From: an uncultured Lachnospiraceae bacterium
Lineage (GTDB): Bacteria > Bacillota > Clostridia > Lachnospirales > Lachnospiraceae
Assembly (NCBI GenBank): GCA_910579275.1
Contig: CAJTTO010000064.1
Coordinates: forward strand, 1-16,731
Direction of reading: 5' to 3'
Length of the DNA stretch: 16,731 nt
In this document: positions 5,950 through 12,403 of the stretch, in pieces
How positions within the stretch are numbered: position 1 is the first letter of the stretch
How the letters are laid out: each line of letters opens with the position of its first letter
Notes under the pieces: model-generated
Told to the model about the DNA's origin: nothing
Databases searched by the model: none
What the model saw: the letters and a program-made list of their open reading frames with translations, nothing else
Translations under genes and position numbers: made by a program

Positions 5950-5965
5950 TACTATTTTTATAGTA
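5950..5965. promoter_or_regulatory. Probable operator 2 of the BlaI-type repressor
   Basis: The dyad TACTATTTTTATAGTA has the same arms as operator 1 and differs from it at one central base. It lies just upstream of the -35 box, centred 49 bp from operator 1, close to five helical turns. Both sites would thus face the same side of the DNA and could be bridged. Confidence 0.65.
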
Positions 5966-5981
5966 TCAATGATTTTCCAAC

Positions 5982-6037
5982 AAAAAAATGCCCTTATCCC
6001 TTCGTCATTTGACTGCTTAACGAAAGGATAAAGGACA
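5982..6037 (-). terminator. Intrinsic terminator after the two-repeat SIPPQ protein gene
   Basis: On the minus strand a long, nearly perfect stem pairs 6020-6037 with 5989-6005 (GTCCTTTATCC with GGATAAGGGC), around a loop of about 14 nt. A run of seven T (5982-5988) follows directly. It lies 12 nt after the stop of the gene ending at 6049 and separates it from the repressor operators. Confidence 0.9.
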
Positions 6038-6048
6038 TTGATAAAATT

Positions 6049-6606
6049 TTACCGGATTACCCTGACTTCAAAAGCCGTGGTCTGCGGCGGAATGCTCATC
6101 GTCATGAAGTCGGCATGGCGCACTCTTACCCGCAAGCCGGGAACAAGATTGGAGAAATTCATCGGTCTGCCCATCCCGTTTAATATCTGTGCATCATCTG
6201 CCAGATTAAAGCGGATTGTCGATGTGAAATTACCATCACTGACTGTTGTGAAGCTTCTGTTTTGCCTGTCTACATGAACAATGCGGCCAACTGTCACATT
6301 GTCGCTGCCGGATCTTCTCACTACCTGTATGACATATGCCAGCGACTGCGGCGGAATGCTCCTTGTCATCGCATTGGAAAATGCCGCATTGACTGTCATT
6401 CCCGCCCGCAAGTCTGTCAGCGGAATCCGGTTGTTGTTTTCATCAAGAATTGCCGTATTATTCCCGACATTCAGCCGAATCGTCTGCCTATCCCTGCCGC
6501 AGCCGGGGCAGTCCGTACCGGATACAAGCACAAACGAACCGTCTCTCCCCGTCTCAACACTTTCTATTGTGCCGTTTGTAATCTGTGCCAAAAAAGTATT
6601 ATCCAT
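6049..6606 (-). CDS. Uncharacterised protein of two tandem SIPPQ repeats
   Basis: A 185-residue soluble protein with no signal peptide or membrane segment; the family is not recognised. It is an internal duplication. Repeat 1 (about 12-98) and repeat 2 (about 107-185) share the pattern G-x-I-x-x-V, then F-x-x-V-S-x-G, T-I-R-x-N, I-L, a Leu-x-x-Gly turn, and the hallmark M-T-x-S-I-P-P-Q (80-87 and 168-175) followed by A and V-R. The alternating pattern suggests two small beta barrels, loosely like DUF5666 domains. Repeat 1 also has CPGC (33-36), a possible metal or redox site absent from repeat 2. ATG 6606 has AGGTGA 4 nt upstream; a GTG at 6615 in frame is less likely. It follows luxS by 65 nt. 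Confidence 0.8.
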   Translation of the reverse strand: MDNTFLAQITNGTIESVETGRDGSFVLVSGTDCPGCGRDRQTIRLNVGNNTAILDENNNRIPLTDLRAGMTVNAAFSNAMTRSIPPQSLAYVIQVVRRSGSDNVTVGRIVHVDRQNRSFTTVSDGNFTSTIRFNLADDAQILNGMGRPMNFSNLVPGLRVRVRHADFMTMSIPPQTTAFEVRVIR

Positions 6607-6626
6607 TGGTATCACCTGAAAGCTTT

Positions 6627-6632
6627 ATTATA
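6627..6632 (-). promoter_or_regulatory. Possible -10 box for the SIPPQ-repeat gene
   Basis: A perfect TATAAT on the minus strand lies in the gap after luxS, 20 nt before the ATG at 6606. No good -35 hexamer stands 16-18 nt upstream. It could give the gene its own start point in addition to read-through from luxS, with a very short leader. Confidence 0.3.
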
Positions 6633-6671
6633 CTATATGCAGCAATTTCATAAAGGATAAAGCCCATGGAC

Positions 6672-7151
6672 TTACTCAGGATAAATCAGCCTTGCATCGT
6701 CGATATGGTACAGTACTGTATCGAGGTATCTCTTTGCAAGATAGTTTGCCATGCCAAGATTCATGTCAAGATAGTTCCCGCAGTCTTTCGGGCTTGCACC
6801 CGGAACCTCATCTTTATAATCCCTGATAAACTCATACAGCTCTATCATCAGCGGCACGATATCTTTCGACGCGTAATCCCCTGCAAGCAGCAGATAAAAG
6901 CCAGTGCGGCATCCCATCGGTCCAAAGTAGATGGTCTTATCACCAAACACTTTGTGGTTCCGCAGGAACGTTGCCGCCAAGTGTTCAATGGTGTGTACCT
7001 CCGCAGTATTCATAACCGGCTCCTCATTCGGTGAAGTCATTCTAAGGTCAAACGTTGTTATGATTCCTGCGCCCACATTGTCCTTTCTCGAGACATACAC
7101 CCCGGGCTGCAGTTTATTGTGGTCAATTGTAAAACTTGTTATCTTTTCCAT
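6672..7151 (-). CDS. luxS: S-ribosylhomocysteine lyase (autoinducer-2 synthase)
   Basis: A 159-residue LuxS, which splits S-ribosylhomocysteine into homocysteine and the autoinducer-2 precursor DPD in the activated methyl cycle. The zinc ligands are visible as HTIEH (His53, His57, with catalytic Glu56) and Cys124 in PKDCGNY. The active-site Cys81 is in GPMGCRTGFYL (77-87). Length matches the family (about 157-170). The start MEKITSF at 7151 is set by GGAGGAG 7-8 nt upstream; the open frame continues upstream without meaning. It follows the secreted hydrolase by 72 nt in the same direction with no clear promoter between, so it may share that transcript. No pfs/mtn gene is in the window. Confidence 0.97.
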   Translation of the reverse strand: MEKITSFTIDHNKLQPGVYVSRKDNVGAGIITTFDLRMTSPNEEPVMNTAEVHTIEHLAATFLRNHKVFGDKTIYFGPMGCRTGFYLLLAGDYASKDIVPLMIELYEFIRDYKDEVPGASPKDCGNYLDMNLGMANYLAKRYLDTVLYHIDDARLIYPE

Positions 7152-7223
7152 TGATCTACTCCTCCGCTTTTCATTCTGCAAACTGTGACGCACATCTGCC
7201 AGAAAACATTTTTCAGACATGCG

Positions 7224-7898
7224 CTAATATCTTGTCATAATATAGCTTGACGGATCGACAAGCTGCGTCTTTGGTATCTCACGCCCCCAATGTATTGTCC
7301 CATTGTAGTTTCCCTCTGCCACAATCACCGAGCTCTCCTTCACCGCAAGGACAATGACCGAGTGCGTGTCATTATCCACCCTGAGAATGTCTCCCACCTT
7401 TATGTTGGAATAATCCTTGTGAATCTGTGCCCTCGTATCACCGAATGCGGCATCGCTCACTGCAAATGCAAATCCGGCACAGCCAAAACCGCCCGTGTAG
7501 GTTCCGCCTTTCCAGCCATAATAGTTGTCATTTGTCCAGTGCATTCCCTCTGGGAAAACCGCCTTTTGCGCCATAATCGTATCATATATCTGACTGTCTG
7601 TATTTGCGGCGCTCAGACCAATCCCATGAATATAAAAAATCTGTCCGTCCAGTTGAATCCGGAAATAACCATTGCTCGTAACACCAGTAACCTGTATTGG
7701 CAGGCCTGCTGCCACGTCCGGAAGTACTATTGCATCATCATCCGCATCCGATAAAATGACCGTATTTTCATTTGTGTATAAAACCGCCTCCGCGTCTGTC
7801 ACCGTGTACTCTGCCGCCTTGGTTTCCATCACAGGCGCGCCTAACATCAATGTTATTCCAAGTATCACTCCTGCCAGACTGTTCCAAACCTTTTTCAT
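7224..7898 (-). CDS. Secreted SH3-like / cysteine-hydrolase (NlpC/CHAP-like) protein
   Basis: A 224-residue exported protein. A signal peptide (Lys-rich start, hydrophobic residues 8-22, cleavage probably after TKA at 28) is followed by an SH3-like region (31-97, with AVLYTNENTVIL, GYFRIQLDGQIFYI). A catalytic-looking domain (about 105-224) has Cys140 in GGFGCAGFAFAVSD, His179 in DTHSVIVL and a third polar site in EGNYNG (195-200). This Cys...His order matches papain-like cell-wall amidases/endopeptidases, and the GFGC/THS version recurs in secreted Lachnospiraceae proteins. The substrate is probably peptidoglycan, by inference. ATG 7898 overlaps the stop of the GGDEF gene (ATGA), with only a weak ribosome site, which points to translational coupling. 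Confidence 0.8.
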   Translation of the reverse strand: MKKVWNSLAGVILGITLMLGAPVMETKAAEYTVTDAEAVLYTNENTVILSDADDDAIVLPDVAAGLPIQVTGVTSNGYFRIQLDGQIFYIHGIGLSAANTDSQIYDTIMAQKAVFPEGMHWTNDNYYGWKGGTYTGGFGCAGFAFAVSDAAFGDTRAQIHKDYSNIKVGDILRVDNDTHSVIVLAVKESSVIVAEGNYNGTIHWGREIPKTQLVDPSSYIMTRY

Positions 7899-9775
7899 TC
7901 TTTTCTCATTCCGCCTTTCTCTTTTTTTTCGACCTTTACCCTGTACATTTCGTCATCCGCAAGCTTCATGTAATCATCAAACACCCTGTCCGATGCCGGA
8001 TCTGTAATTGCCATTCCGATGCTGACACTAATGTCACTCTTTTTCAGCTGTGCAATCACGCTGCTGCGGTATTCCTCAGCCTTGGACGCACTGTCAACCG
8101 GAAAGAATGCGATAAACTCATCGCCGCCATACCGGTAAACATACCCCTCCTTGGGACACATGTCCGTGAGAACACGCGCAATTTCTTTCAGGATCATATC
8201 GCCCTTTTCATGTCCGTATGTATCATTGACCTGCTTAAAATTGTCCGCGTCCACAAAATTAATCACGCATTTCCTGCCGTTTTCGCAATGCCTGCGGTAC
8301 TCCGGATCAATCATTTCCGCATATGCAATGCGGTTGTACAGTCCCGTAAGCTGATCCCTGTTATATATTTCGCGCATTTTCTTGTTAGCGACCTCAAGCT
8401 GCAGCTTTTTATACAGATTCTCCATCGTTTTGGTAATCGTGCTATGTACGTCATAAAAATACGGGTTGTCATACAGAAATCTTCCGTTTTTTAATATACT
8501 GTACCCGACTGCCTTTTCCCTGAAATGAATCGGGGTGAACATATAGGCACTTCTGGCTCCCGTCTTCTCATAATGCGCTTGAAGCTCGGACAATTCCCTG
8601 ATATGCAAAGCATTCCTGCCCTCCGTCGCATATGCCACTACAAGATTATTCCGGTCATAGCCGTCCGTCACAAACACACTTTCATCTGCGCCCTCGTACA
8701 GTCTTTTATCAACCACTATGGCAAAACCGTCACATGCAAGGCTCATAAAATATCTTGCAATCTTCTGGAACACTTCATCATAAGTGGCACACTTTACGAT
8801 ATCGCTCTCAAGCTTTATGAGCAGTTCTTCTTTGTCCAGCTTATCCACACCCGCAATCACTTGGTTCCTTGCATAACTCCTGTAATCAAGCAATCCGCTG
8901 TTCGGGCATCCGCAGCTCTCGGAAAAAATGCACTTGGACGGCATAAAATGATTTCTGGCAACTTCCTTTCCTGCCCACACATCCGCCAAAATTTCCATCG
9001 TCTTGTTCCCGATGTTTTCCCGCATATGTCCGACCGTCGTTATCTGCGGTTCAAAATAGAGTGCCTTGTCAAGGTTGTCAAACCCGGTTATTTTAAAATC
9101 CCGCGGAACCTGATAACCGCACTGCTGTGCCTTATAGCACAGTCCTGCCGCAATATTGTCGTTTGCACAGACAAAAACATCCGGAAACTCTATCATCCTG
9201 TCCTTAAAGCCGTTTATGTATTTTTCAAAATACTTCACGCCTGTGGAGAAATCATAATCGCCGTACCACACCGGATTTTCTTCCCGCGAAAGCCCGAGAC
9301 GGTCAATGCTCTCGTTGTATGACAGTACACGCAGAGAATTTTCATAATTTTCCTTTGGTCCGCCTGCAAAAAGGTATCTCCTGCAGTGATGCTTGTGATA
9401 CAGATGATCCATGAGATCCGCAACCGGTTTCTTATTGTCTATTCCGGCATAATAAAACCCATCTATGTCACTTCCGATACTCACAGTAGGCTTGTTGCTC
9501 CTGCGTATCATTTCCACCACCCATTCAAAGTAATTCCTGTCTGAAATATTTGTACAATCCATAATAATGCCATCAAACTCCGACAAATCAGGCAGTGTAT
9601 AAATATTGTATTCCCCATGATTGTGCTTTTCATCGCGGCTCCAGTTCCCATGACAGTTATACTGGTACAAACAGATTTCCTCGGTACTTTTCGATATAAA
9701 CTTCATCATTCCGTCTACCCAGGCATAAGTGATTAATCGCTTCCAACCATCTGAAAATAGTGCTACTTTCTTCAT
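7895..9775 (-). CDS. LacI/PBP-like sensor - GGDEF diguanylate cyclase
   Basis: A 626-residue cytoplasmic protein without signal peptide, membrane helices or HTH. Residues 1-290 resemble the ligand-binding half of LacI-type regulators (FDGIIMDCTN, ADLMDHL, DVFVCANDNIAAGL 199-212, ITGFDN 229-234) and end in SESCGCP (286-291). Residues about 300-455 look GAF-like. A helical linker leads to a GGDEF domain (about 468-615), with NRDQLTGLYNR, DADNFKQVNDTYGH (509-522) and YRYGGDEF (547-554), so it should make c-di-GMP from GTP. The product-inhibition site RxxD is absent (Pro541 and Gly544 at those places). GGAG lies 10 nt before ATG 9775. It is the first gene of the unit with the secreted hydrolase and perhaps luxS. 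A sugar or other small ligand is a guess. Confidence 0.9.
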   Translation of the reverse strand: MKKVALFSDGWKRLITYAWVDGMMKFISKSTEEICLYQYNCHGNWSRDEKHNHGEYNIYTLPDLSEFDGIIMDCTNISDRNYFEWVVEMIRRSNKPTVSIGSDIDGFYYAGIDNKKPVADLMDHLYHKHHCRRYLFAGGPKENYENSLRVLSYNESIDRLGLSREENPVWYGDYDFSTGVKYFEKYINGFKDRMIEFPDVFVCANDNIAAGLCYKAQQCGYQVPRDFKITGFDNLDKALYFEPQITTVGHMRENIGNKTMEILADVWAGKEVARNHFMPSKCIFSESCGCPNSGLLDYRSYARNQVIAGVDKLDKEELLIKLESDIVKCATYDEVFQKIARYFMSLACDGFAIVVDKRLYEGADESVFVTDGYDRNNLVVAYATEGRNALHIRELSELQAHYEKTGARSAYMFTPIHFREKAVGYSILKNGRFLYDNPYFYDVHSTITKTMENLYKKLQLEVANKKMREIYNRDQLTGLYNRIAYAEMIDPEYRRHCENGRKCVINFVDADNFKQVNDTYGHEKGDMILKEIARVLTDMCPKEGYVYRYGGDEFIAFFPVDSASKAEEYRSSVIAQLKKSDISVSIGMAITDPASDRVFDDYMKLADDEMYRVKVEKKEKGGMRKE

Positions 9776-9828
9776 AATCCAATATCTCCGTTTCCTAAAG
9801 GCGGCTTTCTGTAAGTGTTTTCATTATT

Positions 9829-9858
9829 ATTATAACCCCATGCCGCGCACAAAAACAA
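9829..9858 (-). promoter_or_regulatory. Possible promoter for the PBP-GGDEF gene
   Basis: On the minus strand there is a perfect -10 TATAAT (9829-9834) and a -35 TTGTTT (9853-9858) with an 18-nt spacer. It lies in the 129-bp gap after the NUDIX gene and gives a leader of about 50 nt. The gap shows no hairpin with a T-run, so read-through from the NUDIX gene is also possible. Confidence 0.45.
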
Positions 9859-9904
9859 GTCAAATATATCGAATATCTGATAACAGTACTGCCGTTCCTT
9901 ACCG

Positions 9905-10408
9905 CTACATCTCAAACGCCTTCTTGATACTGTCATAGTGAAGAAAAATTCCCTGGGAAGCAAACGCCTTTATCTCGTCAAGGGAGGCAAGCATATATCC
10001 ATCCGTCTCCTCTTCCTGCAGACAGATGTCACTTTCATCAAAGCTGGCACAAAAACGGTAGATATCGACAAAATAATTATCCCCTTCACCGGGATTTTCA
10101 CGCTTGTAGCTGAAAAGATATCCGCCGTCCCAACCCGTCACGTCCAGGCCGGTCTCCTCACGGATTTCCCTGCGCACGGCATCCTGAGAATCCTCCCCTG
10201 CCTGTGCCGCACCGCCTGATACTTCCCACCAGCCGGGTGCCCATGCCTTTGTCCCGACTCTCTTAGTTATCAGGAATCTCCCATCGGAATGTGCCACCAC
10301 GCCAAGTACCGTCAGGTGATACTCCCCCTCCTTCAGGCACCAGTCATTTTTTTTCATGGTACGGCCTGTCCGCTTCTTTTGCGCATCATAGATATCCCAA
10401 AGTTCCAT
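9905..10408 (-). CDS. NUDIX hydrolase (IDI/YfcD-like type)
   Basis: A 167-residue soluble NUDIX protein, which cleaves a nucleoside diphosphate linked to another group. The Nudix box is complete: Gly66, five residues, Glu72, seven residues, then REIREETGL (80-88) with the metal-binding Glu pair. The N-terminus MELWDIYDAQKKRTGRTM and the EYHLTVLGVV strand (29-38) are typical of clostridial proteins near isopentenyl-diphosphate isomerase/YfcD, but substrates of this branch are unsettled. The start at 10408 has GGGGAGG about 8 nt upstream; upstream in-frame residues belong to the Fur gene region. It follows the Fur-family gene by 20 nt and is probably co-transcribed. Confidence 0.9.
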   Translation of the reverse strand: MELWDIYDAQKKRTGRTMKKNDWCLKEGEYHLTVLGVVAHSDGRFLITKRVGTKAWAPGWWEVSGGAAQAGEDSQDAVRREIREETGLDVTGWDGGYLFSYKRENPGEGDNYFVDIYRFCASFDESDICLQEEETDGYMLASLDEIKAFASQGIFLHYDSIKKAFEM

Positions 10409-10428
10409 TTCATTGTCCTCCCCTGCTT

Positions 10429-10857
10429 CTAATCCGTATTTTTCCTGCACGCCGCGCACACGCCCATAAGCACCGAGCCTGAGCATTCCAGTGTAAATTT
10501 GTGATGTTCGTAAAGATGCCTTACAATGTCCTCCATGAAATCACATTCCAGATGAAGAATCTTGCCGCATTCCCTGCACTGCATATGAATATGTTCATGG
10601 CACTGTGCATGCGGTCTCGTGCACTGATAGCGGCAGAACTCATCCCCGGCAGTCTTATATTTCATGATTTCCCCGCTCTCCATAAGCTTGTCGAGATTCC
10701 GGTAAATCGTGGTCAGGTTGACCTGTATGCCCTGCTCCTGCATATATGCATTGATGTCGTAAGCGCTAAAACTATGCTCTCTGTGCGCATTCAAATATGC
10801 ACGGATCGCATCTTTACTCTTTGTATGGTACTTTTTTTGCTGCTGATCATTTTGCAT
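10429..10857 (-). CDS. Fur-family metalloregulator (Zur/PerR-like)
   Basis: A 142-residue Fur-family repressor. The winged helix covers about 12-75 (SFSAYDINAYMQ, LTTIYRNLDKLMESGEI 48-64). The dimerisation half holds the structural zinc site CRECG (Cys94, Cys97) and CAAC (Cys134, Cys137). A His-rich stretch PHAQCHEHIHMQC (82-94) and EHH (117-119) supply the likely sensing ligands. This pattern resembles Zur more than iron-sensing Fur, but sequence alone cannot settle the metal. The N-terminal extension is polar (QNDQQQKKYHTK). The start at 10857 has GGGAG 5-6 nt upstream; a TTG at 10869 is less likely. It lies 33 nt after an unrecognised gene and 20 nt before the NUDIX gene. Confidence 0.9.
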   Translation of the reverse strand: MQNDQQQKKYHTKSKDAIRAYLNAHREHSFSAYDINAYMQEQGIQVNLTTIYRNLDKLMESGEIMKYKTAGDEFCRYQCTRPHAQCHEHIHMQCRECGKILHLECDFMEDIVRHLYEHHKFTLECSGSVLMGVCAACRKNTD

Positions 10858-10890
10858 TTTTTCTCCCAATTCCGCATTGCTCCTTACAGC

Positions 10891-11577
10891 TTATCTGTCA
10901 TTTTTGTTATTTGCCTTTCTGACCGCACGGTGATGCTGAACTTTCATATCTTTTTTCCGGTTATCATAGATGCCCTGCATAATTTCGGAATAAAGCTTGA
11001 CGGCTGTAACCATCAGTATCAGCGTATTATATATGCACTCCGGCTCAAATATCAACCGCAGTTCCTCCTCAATATCCGAAAAATCAATGTCGAGACTGTC
11101 AAGTACCTTTGTGCAGGCATTCGAAAAACGCGGCAGCCGTTTCACCTGTTCCAGAGACTGCACCTGACACATGGCATCCACAAGGTTCCCTTTCCATTTA
11201 TTGAAGGAAACATCTTCAAGCCCTGCGCAGATTGCACACAGCATTGCCTCCTGAAGGTTCGTAAACTTTGTCCGGTTCATATCCGGCATCCTCTGGTTTC
11301 TCTCACATTCCCGAATGAATTCCCCCCTGACATCCATGCTGTCAATCTCTTTCACCTTATTCTTGAACTCCAGAACATCACAGTCCTCATTTGTTATTGA
11401 CTTATATTTTGAGTAATGCGATACCATGGCTGCCGCTTCCTGATACAAAAGCGATCTTGCCACCAGCACCTTTTCCTGACATGCTTTCTGCTCCGCGTCC
11501 TCTATATTAGAAAGAAACGCTCTTTTTTCACGACAGTAGCTGTCAAACTCCCGCATTACATCTAATTCATACTCCAT
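10891..11577 (-). CDS. Uncharacterised 228-residue helical protein
   Basis: The family is not recognised. The protein is soluble, with no signal peptide or membrane segment, rich in charged residues and probably mostly helical. About ten cysteines are scattered without a CxxC pair. A late segment (about 183-203, YNTLILMVTAVKLYSEIM) is hydrophobic and amphipathic, more like a buried helix than a membrane span. The last 22 residues are strongly basic (NRKKDMKVQHH...RKANNKNDR), possibly for nucleic-acid or partner contact. AGG lies about 8 nt before ATG 11577. It stands between the DNA glycosylase and the Fur-family gene on the same strand, with a possible own -10 box, and is 33 nt upstream of the regulator. 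Codon use looks like that of its neighbours, so it is judged real. Confidence 0.75.
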   Translation of the reverse strand: MEYELDVMREFDSYCREKRAFLSNIEDAEQKACQEKVLVARSLLYQEAAAMVSHYSKYKSITNEDCDVLEFKNKVKEIDSMDVRGEFIRECERNQRMPDMNRTKFTNLQEAMLCAICAGLEDVSFNKWKGNLVDAMCQVQSLEQVKRLPRFSNACTKVLDSLDIDFSDIEEELRLIFEPECIYNTLILMVTAVKLYSEIMQGIYDNRKKDMKVQHHRAVRKANNKNDR

Positions 11578-11598
11578 CTTAACGCCTCCATAGCAACC

Positions 11599-11604
11599 AT
11601 TATA
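11599..11604 (-). promoter_or_regulatory. Possible -10 box before the 228-residue protein gene
   Basis: A perfect TATAAT on the minus strand lies 21 nt before the ATG at 11577, in the 88-bp gap after the glycosylase gene. The -35 region (about 11622-11627, GGCATA) is poor. The gap shows no terminator hairpin. Confidence 0.3.
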
Positions 11605-11665
11605 TTTTTAAATGCCGGCCGTATGCCGCAAAACTGCAAAACATCTGCAATTTATTGACAGTTCC

Positions 11666-12175
11666 TTACGATAGCATTGCACCTATCTCGCTTTTCCAAG
11701 TGTTTTGCAGCCTGTCATAAGACCATGCAGCATTTGCCGGACTCGTCGAGGGAAGTTTCACAAGCCGCGGCTTGTCTTTCTGAACATACTGACCACAGTA
11801 TTTGACAAAGAGTTCGTATGCCTTCCCGCCATTTACGAATATCGCCCGAATGTCCGCCTCTCCCAGTATTGTTTCCATGTCATTTGCCTTGACATTTCTG
11901 ATACTGCTGTCAGAAGAACCTATAATGTCACAGGACTCCACTACATCCCACAGTGCAATCCGATTTCTCAGCAAAAAAGCCTTCTTTTCTTCTATTGTCA
12001 CCGGAACACTTTCGTCAAACACCGCTGAAATCACCTTCCAGAACCGGTTTTGCGGATGTCCGTAATAAAACTGCTGTTCTCTGGACTTCACTGACGGCAC
12101 GGAACCCAATATCAATATTTTAGAATGCGCATCAAAAACCGGTCCAAATGTGTGTGTGACATGTTCATAATCCAT
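11666..12175 (-). CDS. Hypoxanthine/uracil-DNA glycosylase (DNA-deoxyinosine glycosylase, UDG superfamily)
   Basis: A 169-residue base-excision repair enzyme of the UDG superfamily, in the branch annotated as DNA-deoxyinosine glycosylase (family 6). It would remove hypoxanthine, the product of adenine deamination, from DNA. Motif I is LILGSVPSVKS (residues 21-31) with QQFYYGHPQNRFW (34-46), including the family's Asn43. The central strand is IRAIFVNGGKAY (109-120). Motif II is LPSTSPANAAW (141-151). Two adjacent ATGs (12178 and 12175) exist; 12175 is preferred because the GGGGG ribosome site is then 6 nt away rather than 3. It is transcribed divergently from the DHH gene under a good promoter. 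Confidence 0.88.
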   Translation of the reverse strand: MDYEHVTHTFGPVFDAHSKILILGSVPSVKSREQQFYYGHPQNRFWKVISAVFDESVPVTIEEKKAFLLRNRIALWDVVESCDIIGSSDSSIRNVKANDMETILGEADIRAIFVNGGKAYELFVKYCGQYVQKDKPRLVKLPSTSPANAAWSYDRLQNTWKSEIGAMLS

Positions 12176-12243
12176 CATTATCCCCCGTTCGTGTCTTTCA
12201 TTTCCCTGTCTGCTCCCCTGTCCAAAGAAACATCACTTCTTGC

Positions 12244-12272
12244 ATTATAATTTATTTTTGCAGACATGGCAA
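12244..12272 (-). promoter_or_regulatory. Promoter of the DNA glycosylase gene
   Basis: On the minus strand there is a -35 TTGCCA (12267-12272), a 17-nt spacer and a perfect -10 TATAAT (12244-12249). The leader would be about 60 nt. It is the left half of a divergent region of about 225 bp that holds no gene; nothing else is seen there besides this and the plus-strand promoter. Confidence 0.75.
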
Positions 12273-12316
12273 CACCTAAAGCGTATTGTAACATTATGCA
12301 GGATTTTGTAAAATAG

Positions 12317-12345
12317 TTGAAAATTTCAAAACTTTCCACTATAAT
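12317..12345 (+). promoter_or_regulatory. Promoter of the DHH gene
   Basis: A -35 TTGAAA (12317-12322), a 17-nt spacer and a perfect -10 TATAAT (12340-12345) on the plus strand. The start point would be near 12352, leaving a leader of about 52 nt with AGGAGG just before the ATG at 12404. It is about 45 bp from the opposing promoter of the glycosylase gene. Confidence 0.82.
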
Positions 12346-12403
12346 GTTAATGATAAGGTGAATTACTGCACTTTTTTATTCGTTAATATATAAGGAGGAT
12401 AAC

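Noticed and set aside
7772..8494. 240-codon open frame on the plus strand
   Set aside because: It is antisense to the secreted hydrolase and the GGDEF domain, has no family pattern and no start signal.
10501..11400. 299-codon open frame on the plus strand
   Set aside because: It runs antisense across the Fur-family gene and the 228-residue gene. Its translation is rich in His, Cys and Phe without any domain, and it has no ribosome site.
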